Assembly: GCF_001427585.1 (NCBI RefSeq) | Contig: NZ_LMGY01000004.1 | Coordinates: forward strand, 23,537 to 87,536 | Source of the DNA: Pseudoxanthomonas sp. Root630 | GTDB lineage: Bacteria > Pseudomonadota > Gammaproteobacteria > Xanthomonadales > Xanthomonadaceae | Length of the DNA: 64,000 nt | Direction: 5' to 3' | Shown here: positions 28,593-38,237 of the stretch, in pieces | Layout of the letters: the number at the start of each line of letters is the position of its first letter | Numbering within the stretch: position 1 is the first letter of the stretch | Translations under genes and position numbers: made by a program | Notes under the pieces: generated by a model | Told to the model about the DNA's origin: nothing | Databases searched by the model: none | The model's input: the letters and a program-made list of their open reading frames with translations, nothing else

Positions 28593-28988
28593 TTAAATCA
28601 GCAGGCTACAGAAGCGCTGCAGGGGAGGCGGATCGGACACGCACACCGGAACATCCCGATAGAACTGCGCGTGTACCGGTGGCAACAGAGCCTGCACCAG
28701 CGCGAAGGCAACCAGTGCCGGCTGGTAAGGCACTTGAGGGGCCTTCGCATCGGCCGTGGCGATGTGATCGCGCTGGCAATGCTGGTCGCACAACGCCGGA
28801 GCATCGGGATCCGGCGCGGACATCTCTTCGCAACCGACCATCAGGGTCGCTTGTCCAGCTTCCACCGATTCCAGCGGACAGGCGTAGGCCACCAGCGCCA
28901 GCTGCTGCAACAGCAGCGCCCACAGTCCCAGCCATGCCAGTCGGGCACGAGGACGGGAACGCCGCCATCGCCTGAGCAGCTTCACCAT
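28593..28988 (-). CDS. Small Cys-rich secreted protein of unknown function, upstream of cusCBA
   Basis: A 131-residue protein that is not recognised as a named family. It has a Arg-rich N-terminus and one hydrophobic segment (~18-36, LAWLGLWALLLQQLALVAYA) followed by a Cys; the rest is probably periplasmic and carries Cys/His groups (GCEEMSAP, CDQHCQRDH, VCVSDPP, FCSLL). The composition suggests metal binding. GGGAG is 6 bases upstream of the ATG. It lies 74 bases upstream of cusC in the same direction and is the first gene after the probable FNR-type promoter, so it likely begins the cus transcript. Confidence 0.6.
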   Translation of the reverse strand: MVKLLRRWRRSRPRARLAWLGLWALLLQQLALVAYACPLESVEAGQATLMVGCEEMSAPDPDAPALCDQHCQRDHIATADAKAPQVPYQPALVAFALVQALLPPVHAQFYRDVPVCVSDPPPLQRFCSLLI

Positions 28989-29069
28989 GACAACTCCCGC
29001 ACGCCCGAAGCCGCGCCTGCGGACACTGGGCGGATCAGGGTAGGGGACGTGCGAGCTCTCATGATGGCC

Positions 29070-29111
29070 AGACTAGCTCTCTTGGGGCCGACTGGCATTG
29101 ATCAAGATCAA
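29070..29111 (-). promoter_or_regulatory. Candidate FNR/Anr-dependent class II promoter of the cus operon
   Basis: TTGATCAAGATCAA at 29098-29111 is a perfect match to the FNR/Anr consensus TTGAT-N4-ATCAA. On the minus strand a TAGTCT -10 hexamer lies at 29075-29070. A start at about 29063 puts the box centre exactly at -41.5, the class II position. The first downstream gene starts at 28988, giving a leader of about 75 bases. Apart from this, the 304-base stretch 28989-29292 holds no gene that can be supported. Confidence 0.6.
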
Positions 29112-29236
29112 GCCGCAGCAAGGTTCCAACATAAGGCAAGCTGCACAAATAGCGGTATCCGAATGGCCTCCGCGGCCTGCCTGGCTCCGGATCTAACACC
29201 ATTCGTCCTGAATAGTCGCCTTGCACTTTGAAAATT

Positions 29237-29268
29237 CCCCGCTCCAATCAACTCAGAGGAGAGCGGGG
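29237..29268 (-). terminator. Probable terminator of the minus-strand gene at 29293
   Basis: CCCCGCTC / GAGCGGGG form an 8-base stem with a 16-base loop. Read on the minus strand it is followed by AATTTTC, 25 bases after the stop codon. Confidence 0.55.
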
Positions 29269-29292
29269 TAAAGGAAGCTTGCAGTCTGCCAT

Positions 29293-29664
29293 TTACCTCG
29301 CTGCCGCCTCGGCTTCGTGGAGCTTTGCAAGCTCCTCGTATTCCGTAGCGGCTTCTTCCTTCAACTTGACCAGCTTATCGCAGTGTCTGGCCAGAGTTTG
29401 GTCCGTGGCCGTCCCACTCTTGAAGGCTTGATGATTATGGCGATACGTGTTGCGCATCGTCTTGTGCGTTTCGGCTTCTGCCAGGGCTTCGCGGGCCAGC
29501 GTGCGGTAATACGCGGCGATGGCCAGATGGTTCTCCGGCTTGTCCGCGATATCGTTCAGGAGCGTTATGACCGGTTCTTCGGTGGGCTGCTGCGCATAGA
29601 CCGGAATGGCTACGGCGAACATCGCACACAACATCATGACCCAAGACGCTTTGACAGACTTCAT
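29293..29664 (-). CDS. Small secreted helical protein, copper-box controlled, function unknown
   Basis: A 123-residue protein not recognised as a named family. The signal peptide is clear (MMLCAMFAVAIPVYAQQ). The mature part is highly helical and rich in Glu, Ala and Lys, with His-containing phrases (ENHLAIAAYYRTLAREALAE, NTYRHNHQAF, LARHCDKLVKLKEE). AGGAGA precedes the ATG. It has its own promoter with a copper box and TAGGCT -10 at 29704-29749, giving a leader of ~33 bases, and a terminator downstream; it is therefore probably a monocistronic copper-induced gene. A periplasmic copper-binding or stress role is inferred only from this control. Confidence 0.75.
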   Translation of the reverse strand: MKSVKASWVMMLCAMFAVAIPVYAQQPTEEPVITLLNDIADKPENHLAIAAYYRTLAREALAEAETHKTMRNTYRHNHQAFKSGTATDQTLARHCDKLVKLKEEAATEYEELAKLHEAEAAAR

Positions 29665-29703
29665 TGAAATCTCCTGATGGGCTGGGGAGGTATGCCCGGT
29701 GCC

Positions 29704-29749
29704 AGCCTAGGAAAGCTCTTCTTTCATCTGAATGACCCATTCATTACAT
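29704..29749 (-). promoter_or_regulatory. Copper-box promoter (a), minus strand
   Basis: On the minus strand ATGTAATGAATGGGTCAT is followed by CCTAGGCTGG, with -10 TAGGCT at 29709-29704, 40 bases after the box start. The same arrangement, with nearly the same -10 (CCTAGGCTGG), occurs before the copA oxidase at 37960. It reads toward the gene starting at 29664. Confidence 0.72.
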
Positions 29750-29864
29750 TTCTGCAATGCGCTGGTCACTTCGGAGGCGGCTGAGTGCGTCCACGAGAGG
29801 AGCGAATTCAATACGCGCATCATTGATCCAAAGGTCTTGGTTGAATGACGAGACGATTGCAGCA

Positions 29865-29910
29865 TCGTAATGGCGGGGTCATCCCGTCGACAGCTTGCCG
29901 TACGTAGGGT
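29865..29910 (+). promoter_or_regulatory. Copper-box promoter (b), plus strand
   Basis: GTAATGGCGGGGTCATCCCG with -10 TAGGGT at 29905, again 40 bases after the box start. It reads toward the Met-rich gene at 30014 and the reductase module (leader ~97 bases). The 349-base stretch 29665-30013 is explained by promoters (a) and (b). Confidence 0.68.
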
Positions 29911-30013
29911 GGAAGCGAACAAGCCGGCCACAGACGCGGACCGGTTTCTTTTGTGGGTGCGCCGCATCCGCCGGTTCCCGATGGGAATCGCCGCCAACTT
30001 ATCGGAGGTTGTC

Positions 30014-30541
30014 ATGAGGCATTATCGTCGGCCGTCACTGGTGATCGTTTGTTTGCTTGGTGGGATGCTCGCCGGCTCAGCGCTGGCCGATGACGACAAG
30101 CACAAGCATGGTCAGTCAGGCGCCATGGGGCAGTCGCCCGCCAGCATGAGCGCCCCAGCGGCGCCCCATCCCCCGGCGGCACATGCTCCGGGTCCGCAGT
30201 CGCCTGCTTCCCCGAATTCGCCTGCCACGCCCGACGTCATGGCTTCGCATATGGAGGAAATGGCAACGATGATGCGTGAACGGGGAAAGGCCATGGAAGC
30301 GATGGGCCGCCAGATGCAGGAAGGCAGCACGCAGATGCATCAGCAGGCCATGTCGATGAAGGCAGGAGACACGTCCACGCACAATGACATGGACATGTCC
30401 GCCGCGATGCAGCACATGGAACAGATGAAGAAGGATATGGAGAACTGCGAGCGGCAGATGCAGCAAGTCGATTCGACCATGCAGAAGATGGATTCGAGCA
30501 TGGGCGGCGGCATGGCCAAGAAGAAGATGGGCCATATGTAG
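30014..30541 (+). CDS. Secreted Met/His-rich protein, probable periplasmic copper binder
   Basis: A 175-residue protein. ATG 30014 has a CGGAGG site and gives a signal peptide ending in GSALA. The mature part begins with a His/Pro-rich stretch (DDDKHKHGQS, APHPPAAHAPGPQ), followed by a helical region very rich in Met, Gln and Glu (HMEEMATMMRERGKAMEAMG, MQHMEQMKKDMENCERQM), and a final KKKMGHM. Met and His at these densities suggest Cu(I)/Cu(II) binding. It is the first gene after copper-box promoter (b) and is 12 bases upstream of the reductase fusion, so it may deliver or receive copper for that system (inference). Confidence 0.75.
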   Translation: MRHYRRPSLVIVCLLGGMLAGSALADDDKHKHGQSGAMGQSPASMSAPAAPHPPAAHAPGPQSPASPNSPATPDVMASHMEEMATMMRERGKAMEAMGRQMQEGSTQMHQQAMSMKAGDTSTHNDMDMSAAMQHMEQMKKDMENCERQMQQVDSTMQKMDSSMGGGMAKKKMGHM

Positions 30542-30553
30542 GAGGCGGCCGCT

Positions 30554-32701
30554 GTGTCGACGGAGAGCTTCATGGGGTGGAGGCGAATCGTTGCCCTGGC
30601 CGTGCTGGCGATGTCGCTGGCGTATGCTGCGGCCGGCGCTCAGACAACCGCCGATCCGCACGCTGTTCATCCACCGAACAAGACCAACAGCACGGCGGCC
30701 GCTGGAACGACAGCCGCGCAAGACAGCAGTTCGATGGGTGGCATGCCGATGGAACCCGCGCCGTCGGCTGACGCGCCGATGGGCGACGACGATCACGCTG
30801 ACCAAGCCGCAAACATGGCGGCGCCGCAACCGGCTGTCGGGGGCGCATCGATGCAAGGCAGCAGCCCGATGCAGGGCATGCCGATGGGCACCCCACCCCC
30901 GGCTGACGCAGGCATGGGCGATGACGACCATGCCGCGCATCACCCTGACGCGGCTGGCGGCATGCCGGCTGCGGCAGGTGCGTCGATGGGCGGCTCCATG
31001 GGCGGCATGATGGACGACATGATGGACGACATGATGCGCGGCTGCCGCGGAGACGAGTGCGGTCGCGATCGGCGCCTCAACAAGCTGCTGTATCCCCAAC
31101 TGATGGCTCTGCCGGACCTTCCGCCGGAGCGGCGTGCCAGCGTCGAGCAGCTCGCCCACCATCGGATGCACGAAGGCATCCAGCAGTTGGCGACCCTGTC
31201 GTCGGAGGCGTCGCATGCGGTTCAACGCAACGACTACGCCGGCTTGCAGGAGGCGTCTGATCGGATGCGCGTGGCCTGGGGCGAGTTTGACAGCGGCCTG
31301 TCGGCCTACCGCGCGCTGGCCGAAGGACAGGCGCCGCGCGGCATCGCGTTGGACTGGTTCCGTCGCGAAATGAATCTGACCGATCCCCTGACCACGGTCC
31401 CGGCGCACGGGGTCTTCGGCCTGTCGGGCTTTCACTACTTCACGATGGCGCTGCTGTCGGCTTTTGCCTTGCTGGGTGCGTGGATGTACGTCGCCCGCAA
31501 CCGGCGTACGAACGCGGTGCTGGCCACGTTGCGCACGGGAGCACCGGCGTCTCCGGCGTCCTCCCCGGCACCGCGTGCCGGCGCATCGCCAGGCCCCGCG
31601 GTACAGGCACCTGCCGTTGCTTCGCCCGAAGGCGCCCCGCAGGCGCGCACGCCTGCGTCCACCACGGGCAGTTGGGTCGGCAAGCTGCGGGTCGCGCGCA
31701 TCTTCCCGGAGACATCCCGGGTCAAGACGTTCCGCCTGGCACCCGTCGAGGGGACAGGTGCCCTGCCTTTCGAGTTTGAGCCCGGCCAGTTCCTCACGCT
31801 CTCCGTGCCCTCGGAAGGGAAACAGGTCAAGCGCTCTTATTCGATCGCCTCATCGCCATGCTGCCATGGCTGGTGCGACTTGACCGTCAAGCACGAAAGC
31901 GGCGGCATCGTGTCCGGATACCTCCACGAACACGTCCAGGAAGGCGATCTGCTCGATGCGTCCGGCCCGTACGGCCGCTTCACCTTCCGCGGCGTCGAGT
32001 CCGACAGCGTCGTGCTCTTGGGGGGCGGTGTCGGCATCACGCCGTTGATGAGCTCGATCCGCTACCTGACCGACCAGTGCTGGAACGGCCGGATCGACCT
32101 GGTCTACGCCTGCAAGGACCTGGAGAACGTGATCTTCCATGACGAGCTGAACCAGCTTGCCCGTCGGCATCCGAACCTGCATGTGTCCATCGTGTTGAGT
32201 GAGGAGTCATCAGAGGAGTGGACCGGCGCACGCGGGTTCATCACCGCCGAACTGCTGGGGCAGATCCCCGAGATCCGCTCGCGCCGCATCCACCTGTGCG
32301 GTCCGCCGGTGATGATGGATGCGGTGCGCAACGAGCTGGGCAAGCTGGGCATCGATCCGGCGTCGATACACTCCGAGCTGTTCCTGAGCCCGCCCAAGCC
32401 GGCGACGCCCGAACCGGGCCAAGCCGGCGACACCGCTGCGGCCGTGACATGCCGCTTCGAGCGATCCGGGAAAAAGGCGCCGCTGATCGCCGGCCAGACC
32501 GTCCTCGAGGCCGCCGAAGAAGTCGGCGTCCCGATCGAGTACGCGTGCCGGCAGGGCTACTGCGGCATCTGCAAGGTGAAACTGCTCTCGGGCGAGGTCA
32601 CCATGGCGGTGGACGACAGCCTGACCCCGCTCGACCGCTCGTCGGGGATGATCCTGGCCTGCCAGGCGAAAGCGTCGGCCGACATCTCGGTGGATGCCTA
32701 G
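30554..32701 (+). CDS. Met-rich periplasmic domain fused across the membrane to FAD/NAD(P)H/2Fe-2S oxidoreductase
   Basis: A 715-residue fusion. GTG 30554 follows GGAGGCGG by a normal distance. Residues 1-29 are a signal peptide or anchor. Residues ~60-160 are Met/His/Asp-rich (MGGMPMEPAPS, MDDMMDDMMRGCRGDECG); ~165-285 are helical, followed by a membrane helix at ~293-314 (MALLSAFALLGAWMYVA). After a Pro/Ala linker, residues ~370-630 form a ferredoxin-reductase fold: R427-S-Y-S (FAD), LLGGGVGITPL (NAD(P)H, ~487) and HLCGPPVMM. The C-terminal plant-type ferredoxin has ligands C665, C670, C673 and C703. Such a chain could take electrons from NAD(P)H to the periplasmic side; the order of domains with a Met-rich sensor or substrate part is unusual. 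Confidence 0.87.
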   Translation: MSTESFMGWRRIVALAVLAMSLAYAAAGAQTTADPHAVHPPNKTNSTAAAGTTAAQDSSSMGGMPMEPAPSADAPMGDDDHADQAANMAAPQPAVGGASMQGSSPMQGMPMGTPPPADAGMGDDDHAAHHPDAAGGMPAAAGASMGGSMGGMMDDMMDDMMRGCRGDECGRDRRLNKLLYPQLMALPDLPPERRASVEQLAHHRMHEGIQQLATLSSEASHAVQRNDYAGLQEASDRMRVAWGEFDSGLSAYRALAEGQAPRGIALDWFRREMNLTDPLTTVPAHGVFGLSGFHYFTMALLSAFALLGAWMYVARNRRTNAVLATLRTGAPASPASSPAPRAGASPGPAVQAPAVASPEGAPQARTPASTTGSWVGKLRVARIFPETSRVKTFRLAPVEGTGALPFEFEPGQFLTLSVPSEGKQVKRSYSIASSPCCHGWCDLTVKHESGGIVSGYLHEHVQEGDLLDASGPYGRFTFRGVESDSVVLLGGGVGITPLMSSIRYLTDQCWNGRIDLVYACKDLENVIFHDELNQLARRHPNLHVSIVLSEESSEEWTGARGFITAELLGQIPEIRSRRIHLCGPPVMMDAVRNELGKLGIDPASIHSELFLSPPKPATPEPGQAGDTAAAVTCRFERSGKKAPLIAGQTVLEAAEEVGVPIEYACRQGYCGICKVKLLSGEVTMAVDDSLTPLDRSSGMILACQAKASADISVDA

Positions 32702-33388
32702 ATGGGCAGGCACGATCGCATCGCCGCGACGATCATCGTGTCGATGCTGGCGGTGCTGTGGCTGGGCTTCCTGGTACACCGCGCTCCGTTCTTCGCCGGT
32801 AGCCTGTGGGGTGGCGTGTTCGGCGTCGTGGGCGCCGCGTTCTTGCTGGTGCCGCTCGTCTACACCGTGGTCAAGCGCAGCGCCACGCTACGCCGCGCAT
32901 TCACCCGCGAGCACAGCTTCGCCGCATTGCTGCAGGCGCACGTGTATTTCGGCCTGATCGGCGCGCTGCTGGCCATCATCCATAGCGGGCACAAGTTCCA
33001 GAGCGTGCTCGGGATCGCGCTGACGGCGTCGATGCTGCTGAGCGTGCTCACCGGGTTCATCGGCCAGCATTACCTGCGCTACGTCGCCGAGAACATCCGC
33101 GAGAAGAAGACACAGCTCGACGGCCTGTGGCGCCTCCTGGATGGGGCGTACTGGGCCTACGCGCAGGCGCCGGCAGGCGGCGCCGGCACGGCCAAGGCCG
33201 GCGCCGAACTGCTGCCGCTGGCGTCCGGCGCCGGCGACCTGCAGTACTCAATCCAGTTTCAGGAGCGGGTGCGCAAGCTGTTCACCGGCTGGCTGTCGGC
33301 GCACATCGCGTTCTCGATCGTCTTCTATCTCCTGCTGGCGCTGCACATTTGGGCCGGCATCTACTTCGGGCTGCGCTGGTTCAGATGA
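32702..33388 (+). CDS. Integral membrane protein, likely b-type cytochrome of the reductase module
   Basis: A 228-residue protein with four to five hydrophobic segments (~8-24, ~32-55, ~78-98, ~105-122 and ~195-225). His residues sit in or at the ends of membrane helices (QAHVYFG, AIIHSGHKF, GQHYLRY, LSAHIAFS, LLALHIWAG), a pattern expected for bis-His haem b as in ferric-reductase-like or cytochrome b561-like proteins. No family signature is certain. It begins at the base after the stop of the reductase fusion and overlaps the multihaem gene by 4 bases, so the three proteins are surely co-translated. Membrane electron transfer is inferred. Confidence 0.72.
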   Translation: MGRHDRIAATIIVSMLAVLWLGFLVHRAPFFAGSLWGGVFGVVGAAFLLVPLVYTVVKRSATLRRAFTREHSFAALLQAHVYFGLIGALLAIIHSGHKFQSVLGIALTASMLLSVLTGFIGQHYLRYVAENIREKKTQLDGLWRLLDGAYWAYAQAPAGGAGTAKAGAELLPLASGAGDLQYSIQFQERVRKLFTGWLSAHIAFSIVFYLLLALHIWAGIYFGLRWFR

Positions 33389-34188
33389 GTCGAAAGGGAA
33401 CGATCATCGTCGCGCTGCTCGCGGTGCTGGCGTCGGTGGCAGCACTCGCGCTGTGGAAGGCGGTGCCGCAGACGCTGCACGTCGCGACGTGGCAGAGCAT
33501 GGCCTCGCCTGGCCCACTGTCCAGCGCGCATGCGTTCCTGCAGGAGGATTGCGCGGCGTGCCACACGCCGGTCAAGGGGGTGCAGGATGCGACCTGCGTT
33601 GCCTGCCATGCCAACGAAACCGCCCTCCTGCAGCGGCAGCCGACGGCGTTCCATGCCGACATCGCCGAGACGAACAACTGCGTGGCCTGCCACAAGGAAC
33701 ATGACGCCGGTCGCAGCCTGCGCGGCATGGACCATGCGGCGCTGACCGACATCATCGTGCGATGGCTCGATCGTGCTCCGGAGCGCCACGAGGGCGCGCT
33801 GCTGCTCGCGCACGTGAAGGCGCACAGGCCAGAGGCGCTGCCCGGCAACGTCTCGCTCGCCAGCGGCATGACCTACAAGGAGACGCTGCTGGACTGCGCG
33901 AGCTGCCACAAGACCACGGACCCTCACGTCCAGGTGTTCGGAAACGATTGCGCGACATGCCACGGCACCGGCACGTGGTCGATCGCCGGGTTCAGGCATC
34001 CCTTGCCCAGTTCCACCGAGTGCGGCCAGTGCCATCTCGCGCCGCTCAGCCACTACAAGGAGCACTTCTCGATGATGTCCAAGCCGATTGCGGGTGTCCG
34101 GAATGCGCAGCCCGAGCAATGCTACCTCTGCCACCAGACCACGTCTTGGAACGACATTCGCGGGGTGGGCATCTACGACCACCATTGA
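33385..34188 (+). CDS. Seven-haem c-type cytochrome, membrane anchored
   Basis: A 267-residue protein with an N-terminal anchor (~6-24, TIIVALLAVLASVAALALW) and seven CxxCH haem sites at residues 56-60, 71-75, 99-103, 171-175, 189-193, 213-217 and 246-250 (CAACH, CVACH, CVACH, CASCH, CATCH, CGQCH, CYLCH). Many free His residues could be distal ligands. It resembles the cytochrome c3/NapC-like multihaem class in layout, without a close match recognised. Placed in the periplasm, it would be the terminal carrier of the reductase module encoded just upstream. Possible acceptors are Cu(II), Fe(III) or another periplasmic acceptor; none is shown. Confidence 0.85.
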   Translation: MSRKGTIIVALLAVLASVAALALWKAVPQTLHVATWQSMASPGPLSSAHAFLQEDCAACHTPVKGVQDATCVACHANETALLQRQPTAFHADIAETNNCVACHKEHDAGRSLRGMDHAALTDIIVRWLDRAPERHEGALLLAHVKAHRPEALPGNVSLASGMTYKETLLDCASCHKTTDPHVQVFGNDCATCHGTGTWSIAGFRHPLPSSTECGQCHLAPLSHYKEHFSMMSKPIAGVRNAQPEQCYLCHQTTSWNDIRGVGIYDHH

Positions 34189-34200
34189 CCGGACAGGCCG

Positions 34201-34584
34201 ATGAGCGTCGACTTGCCACATGCCGCCATCGGAATCGCGGTGGCTGGATTCGAGTTGTTCGGTGTCGGCGTCATCACGCTGGGAAGCCTGTTGGCGTGTG
34301 GGCGGTTCGCCTTCCTTCACACGAAGGTCGGGATGACGGCGCGCTATCACGCCCTGCGGCAGGAGCTCGGCGGCACGATCGTCTTGGGCCTGGAGTTCCT
34401 CGTGGCCGCGGACATCATCCGCACCGTCACCATCGATCCCTCGCTCCAGGGCGTGGCGATCCTTGCGCTGATCGTGCTGATCCGCACCTTCCTGAGCGTT
34501 GCACTGCAAATCGAGATCGAACGAGGATGGTCGTGGCGGCGCCGTCGACCGGCGGCGCCCGACCACCCGGATGATCCCGGCTGA
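34201..34584 (+). CDS. DUF1622 family membrane protein
   Basis: A 127-residue protein with three membrane helices (~9-32, ~60-75, ~80-100). The phrases FELFGVGVITLG, RQELGGTIVLGLEFLVAADI and ILALIVLIRTFLSVALQIEIE are the DUF1622 pattern. The charged C-terminus is cytoplasmic-looking. The function of the family is unknown. It starts 12 bases after the multihaem gene, in the same direction, and is probably the last gene of the copper-box (b) transcript. Confidence 0.85.
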   Translation: MSVDLPHAAIGIAVAGFELFGVGVITLGSLLACGRFAFLHTKVGMTARYHALRQELGGTIVLGLEFLVAADIIRTVTIDPSLQGVAILALIVLIRTFLSVALQIEIERGWSWRRRRPAAPDHPDDPG

Positions 34585-34697
34585 GCGAACCGGCCCACAC
34601 GCTCAAGGCACAGCGTCGTGCGACGACCGCGCTGGCGAGAGCCCCTTCGCTGCTTGCAGTCGATCAATGGGACTTGAACGCTCCGCCGGGCGGCGCG

Positions 34698-34901
34698 TCA
34701 GGGATCGACGCCAATCGCCTGGTAGCCCGCCTTGGTCAGGGCGGCTTTCACGATCTCGCTAGGCTGCTCGGACACGACCTGCACCCGTCGGGTATGAACG
34801 TCAGCCTGAACCCGGGCATCCGAGTCGACGGACTGGATGGCGCGCGTCACACCTCGGACGCAGCCGCCGCAAGTCATGTTCTGGATGTGAAATGCGTGCA
34901 T
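34698..34901 (-). CDS. copZ: CopZ-like copper chaperone (HMA domain protein)
   Basis: A 67-residue single HMA domain. The metal site is NMTCGGCVRGV near residue 10, and the fold pattern ends with AALTKAGYQAIGV. It would carry Cu(I) in the cytoplasm and hand it to the divergent ATPase. AGGAGGT lies 6 bases upstream of the ATG. Its promoter is a CueR-type element (34932-34962), back to back with that of the ATPase gene. Confidence 0.9.
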   Translation of the reverse strand: MHAFHIQNMTCGGCVRGVTRAIQSVDSDARVQADVHTRRVQVVSEQPSEIVKAALTKAGYQAIGVDP

Positions 34902-34931
34902 GGGGCACCTCCTGCTGATTTGTGTACGGTT

Positions 34932-34962
34932 AGGATGGGCCTTGCCATCGTTGGAAGGTCAA
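34932..34962 (-). promoter_or_regulatory. CueR-type promoter of copZ
   Basis: On the minus strand: -35 TTGACC (34962-34957), a 19-base spacer containing CCTTCCAACGATGGCAAGG, an interrupted dyad, then CATCCT as -10. The 19-base spacer is typical of MerR-family activated promoters, and CueR is encoded nearby. Confidence 0.72.
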
Positions 34963-34986
34963 GGGTTTTCGCGGGCCATGCAGGGG

Positions 34987-35017
34987 TTGACCTTCCCACC
35001 GTAGGAACCCGCAGACT
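34987..35017 (+). promoter_or_regulatory. CueR-type promoter of the copA ATPase gene
   Basis: TTGACC at 34987-34992, a 19-base spacer starting TTCCCACCGTAGGAA, then CAGACT as -10. TTGACCTTCCC matches the CueR operator half in the copZ promoter. The -10 overlaps an in-frame TTG at 35017, which argues that translation starts at ATG 35044. Confidence 0.72.
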
Positions 35018-35043
35018 TGTTTACTGACCATTGCACCGGCGAG

Positions 35044-37425
<2,382 letters not shown>

Positions 37426-37426
37426 C

Positions 37427-37900
37427 GTGAACATCGGTGACGCGGCGAAGGCCTCGGGTGTATCGGCCAAGATGATCCGCTACTACGAGCAGATCGGGTT
37501 GATTCCACCGGCTGGCCGCACGCACGCAGGCTACCGGGATTACACCGAAAAGGACGTCCACGTGCTGCGCTTCGTCCGGCGCGCGAGGGATCTGGGATTC
37601 TCCGTCGCCGAGATCGATGGCCTGTTGCAGCTCTGGCGCAACCGCCGCCGGCGCAGCGCCGACGTCAAGCGTATCGCCCTGGACCACATCGAGGATCTGC
37701 AACGGCGGATCGCCGACATGCAAGAGATGGCAGCGACACTCCAGCAGCTGGCGACATGCTGCTCGGGGGACGACCGTCCCGATTGCCCGATCCTGGCCGA
37801 TCTCGAACAGCCGTCTGCGGCGGCGGCGAAAGAACCCAAGCGCCGACGCGGCGCGGTCGACGACCGTGGTGTCGGCAAGCGCAAGGCCCAGCGGGGGTAA
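37427..37900 (+). CDS. cueR: Copper-responsive MerR-family activator CueR
   Basis: A 157-residue regulator starting at GTG 37427 with AAAGGAG 6 bases upstream. N-terminal helix-turn-helix (NIGDAAKASGVSAKMIRYYE, YRDYTEKDVHVLRF), a dimer helix, and the metal loop TCCSGDDRPDCPIL with the two Cys of the CueR-type Cu(I) site. The C-terminus after ~135 is longer and Lys/Arg-rich than in E. coli CueR. It overlaps no other gene but follows the ATPase by one base, so it is likely co-transcribed with its target, forming a feedback loop. Confidence 0.93.
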   Translation: MNIGDAAKASGVSAKMIRYYEQIGLIPPAGRTHAGYRDYTEKDVHVLRFVRRARDLGFSVAEIDGLLQLWRNRRRRSADVKRIALDHIEDLQRRIADMQEMAATLQQLATCCSGDDRPDCPILADLEQPSAAAAKEPKRRRGAVDDRGVGKRKAQRG

Positions 37901-38237
37901 GGCGCAACCGCCCAAGCATCGAGGCCTCTGGCAGGGCGAATGACCATGAAATGACGGGAATGTAATGGATGGGTCATCCCGCCGAAAGTGACCCCTCCTA
38001 GGCTGGTCACCATGACGCGAGCACCACGCCCTTGCGTTCAACCCCGACCGTTGCCTGGATCCTGTGCGGCCCATCTGGCAAGCATTCCGGCCACCGTCAC
38101 GTGGCTTGTCATGCGCACGCTGACCCGCGTTCCTCACCACGCTGGCGCTTTCTCCGGCGCGCGTGGCCGGCACCCAGATCGTGGCGATGGGCCGGGCGGG
38201 CTCGATGTCAGCCGATACCGATCATAGGAGGTCATGC
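37901..38237 (+). other. Leader region of the copAB operon, no supported gene
   Basis: A 337-base gap between cueR and the copA oxidase. It contains copper-box promoter (e) at 37960-38004 and about 227 bases of untranslated leader. Short open frames exist, but none has both a plausible ribosome site and protein-like content. The AGGAGGT at 38226 is the ribosome site of copA. Confidence 0.6.
37960..38004 (+). promoter_or_regulatory. Copper-box promoter (e) of copAB
   Basis: ATGTAATGGATGGGTCATCC with -10 TAGGCT at 37999-38004, 39 bases after the box start. GTAAT and GTCAT are direct repeats 11 bases apart, the pattern expected for an OmpR/PhoB-type regulator such as CopR. Confidence 0.75.

Noticed and set aside
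29707..30015. 102-codon open frame on the minus strand
   Set aside because: Its C-terminal codons are the copper-box promoter of the gene at 29664, and its start overlaps the next plus-strand gene. The similarity of this segment to the promoter at 37960 is at the DNA level, so it is not coding.
37988..38227. 79-codon open frame in the copAB leader
   Set aside because: No ribosome site, it overlaps the -10 region, and the product has no recognisable signal peptide or metal motif.
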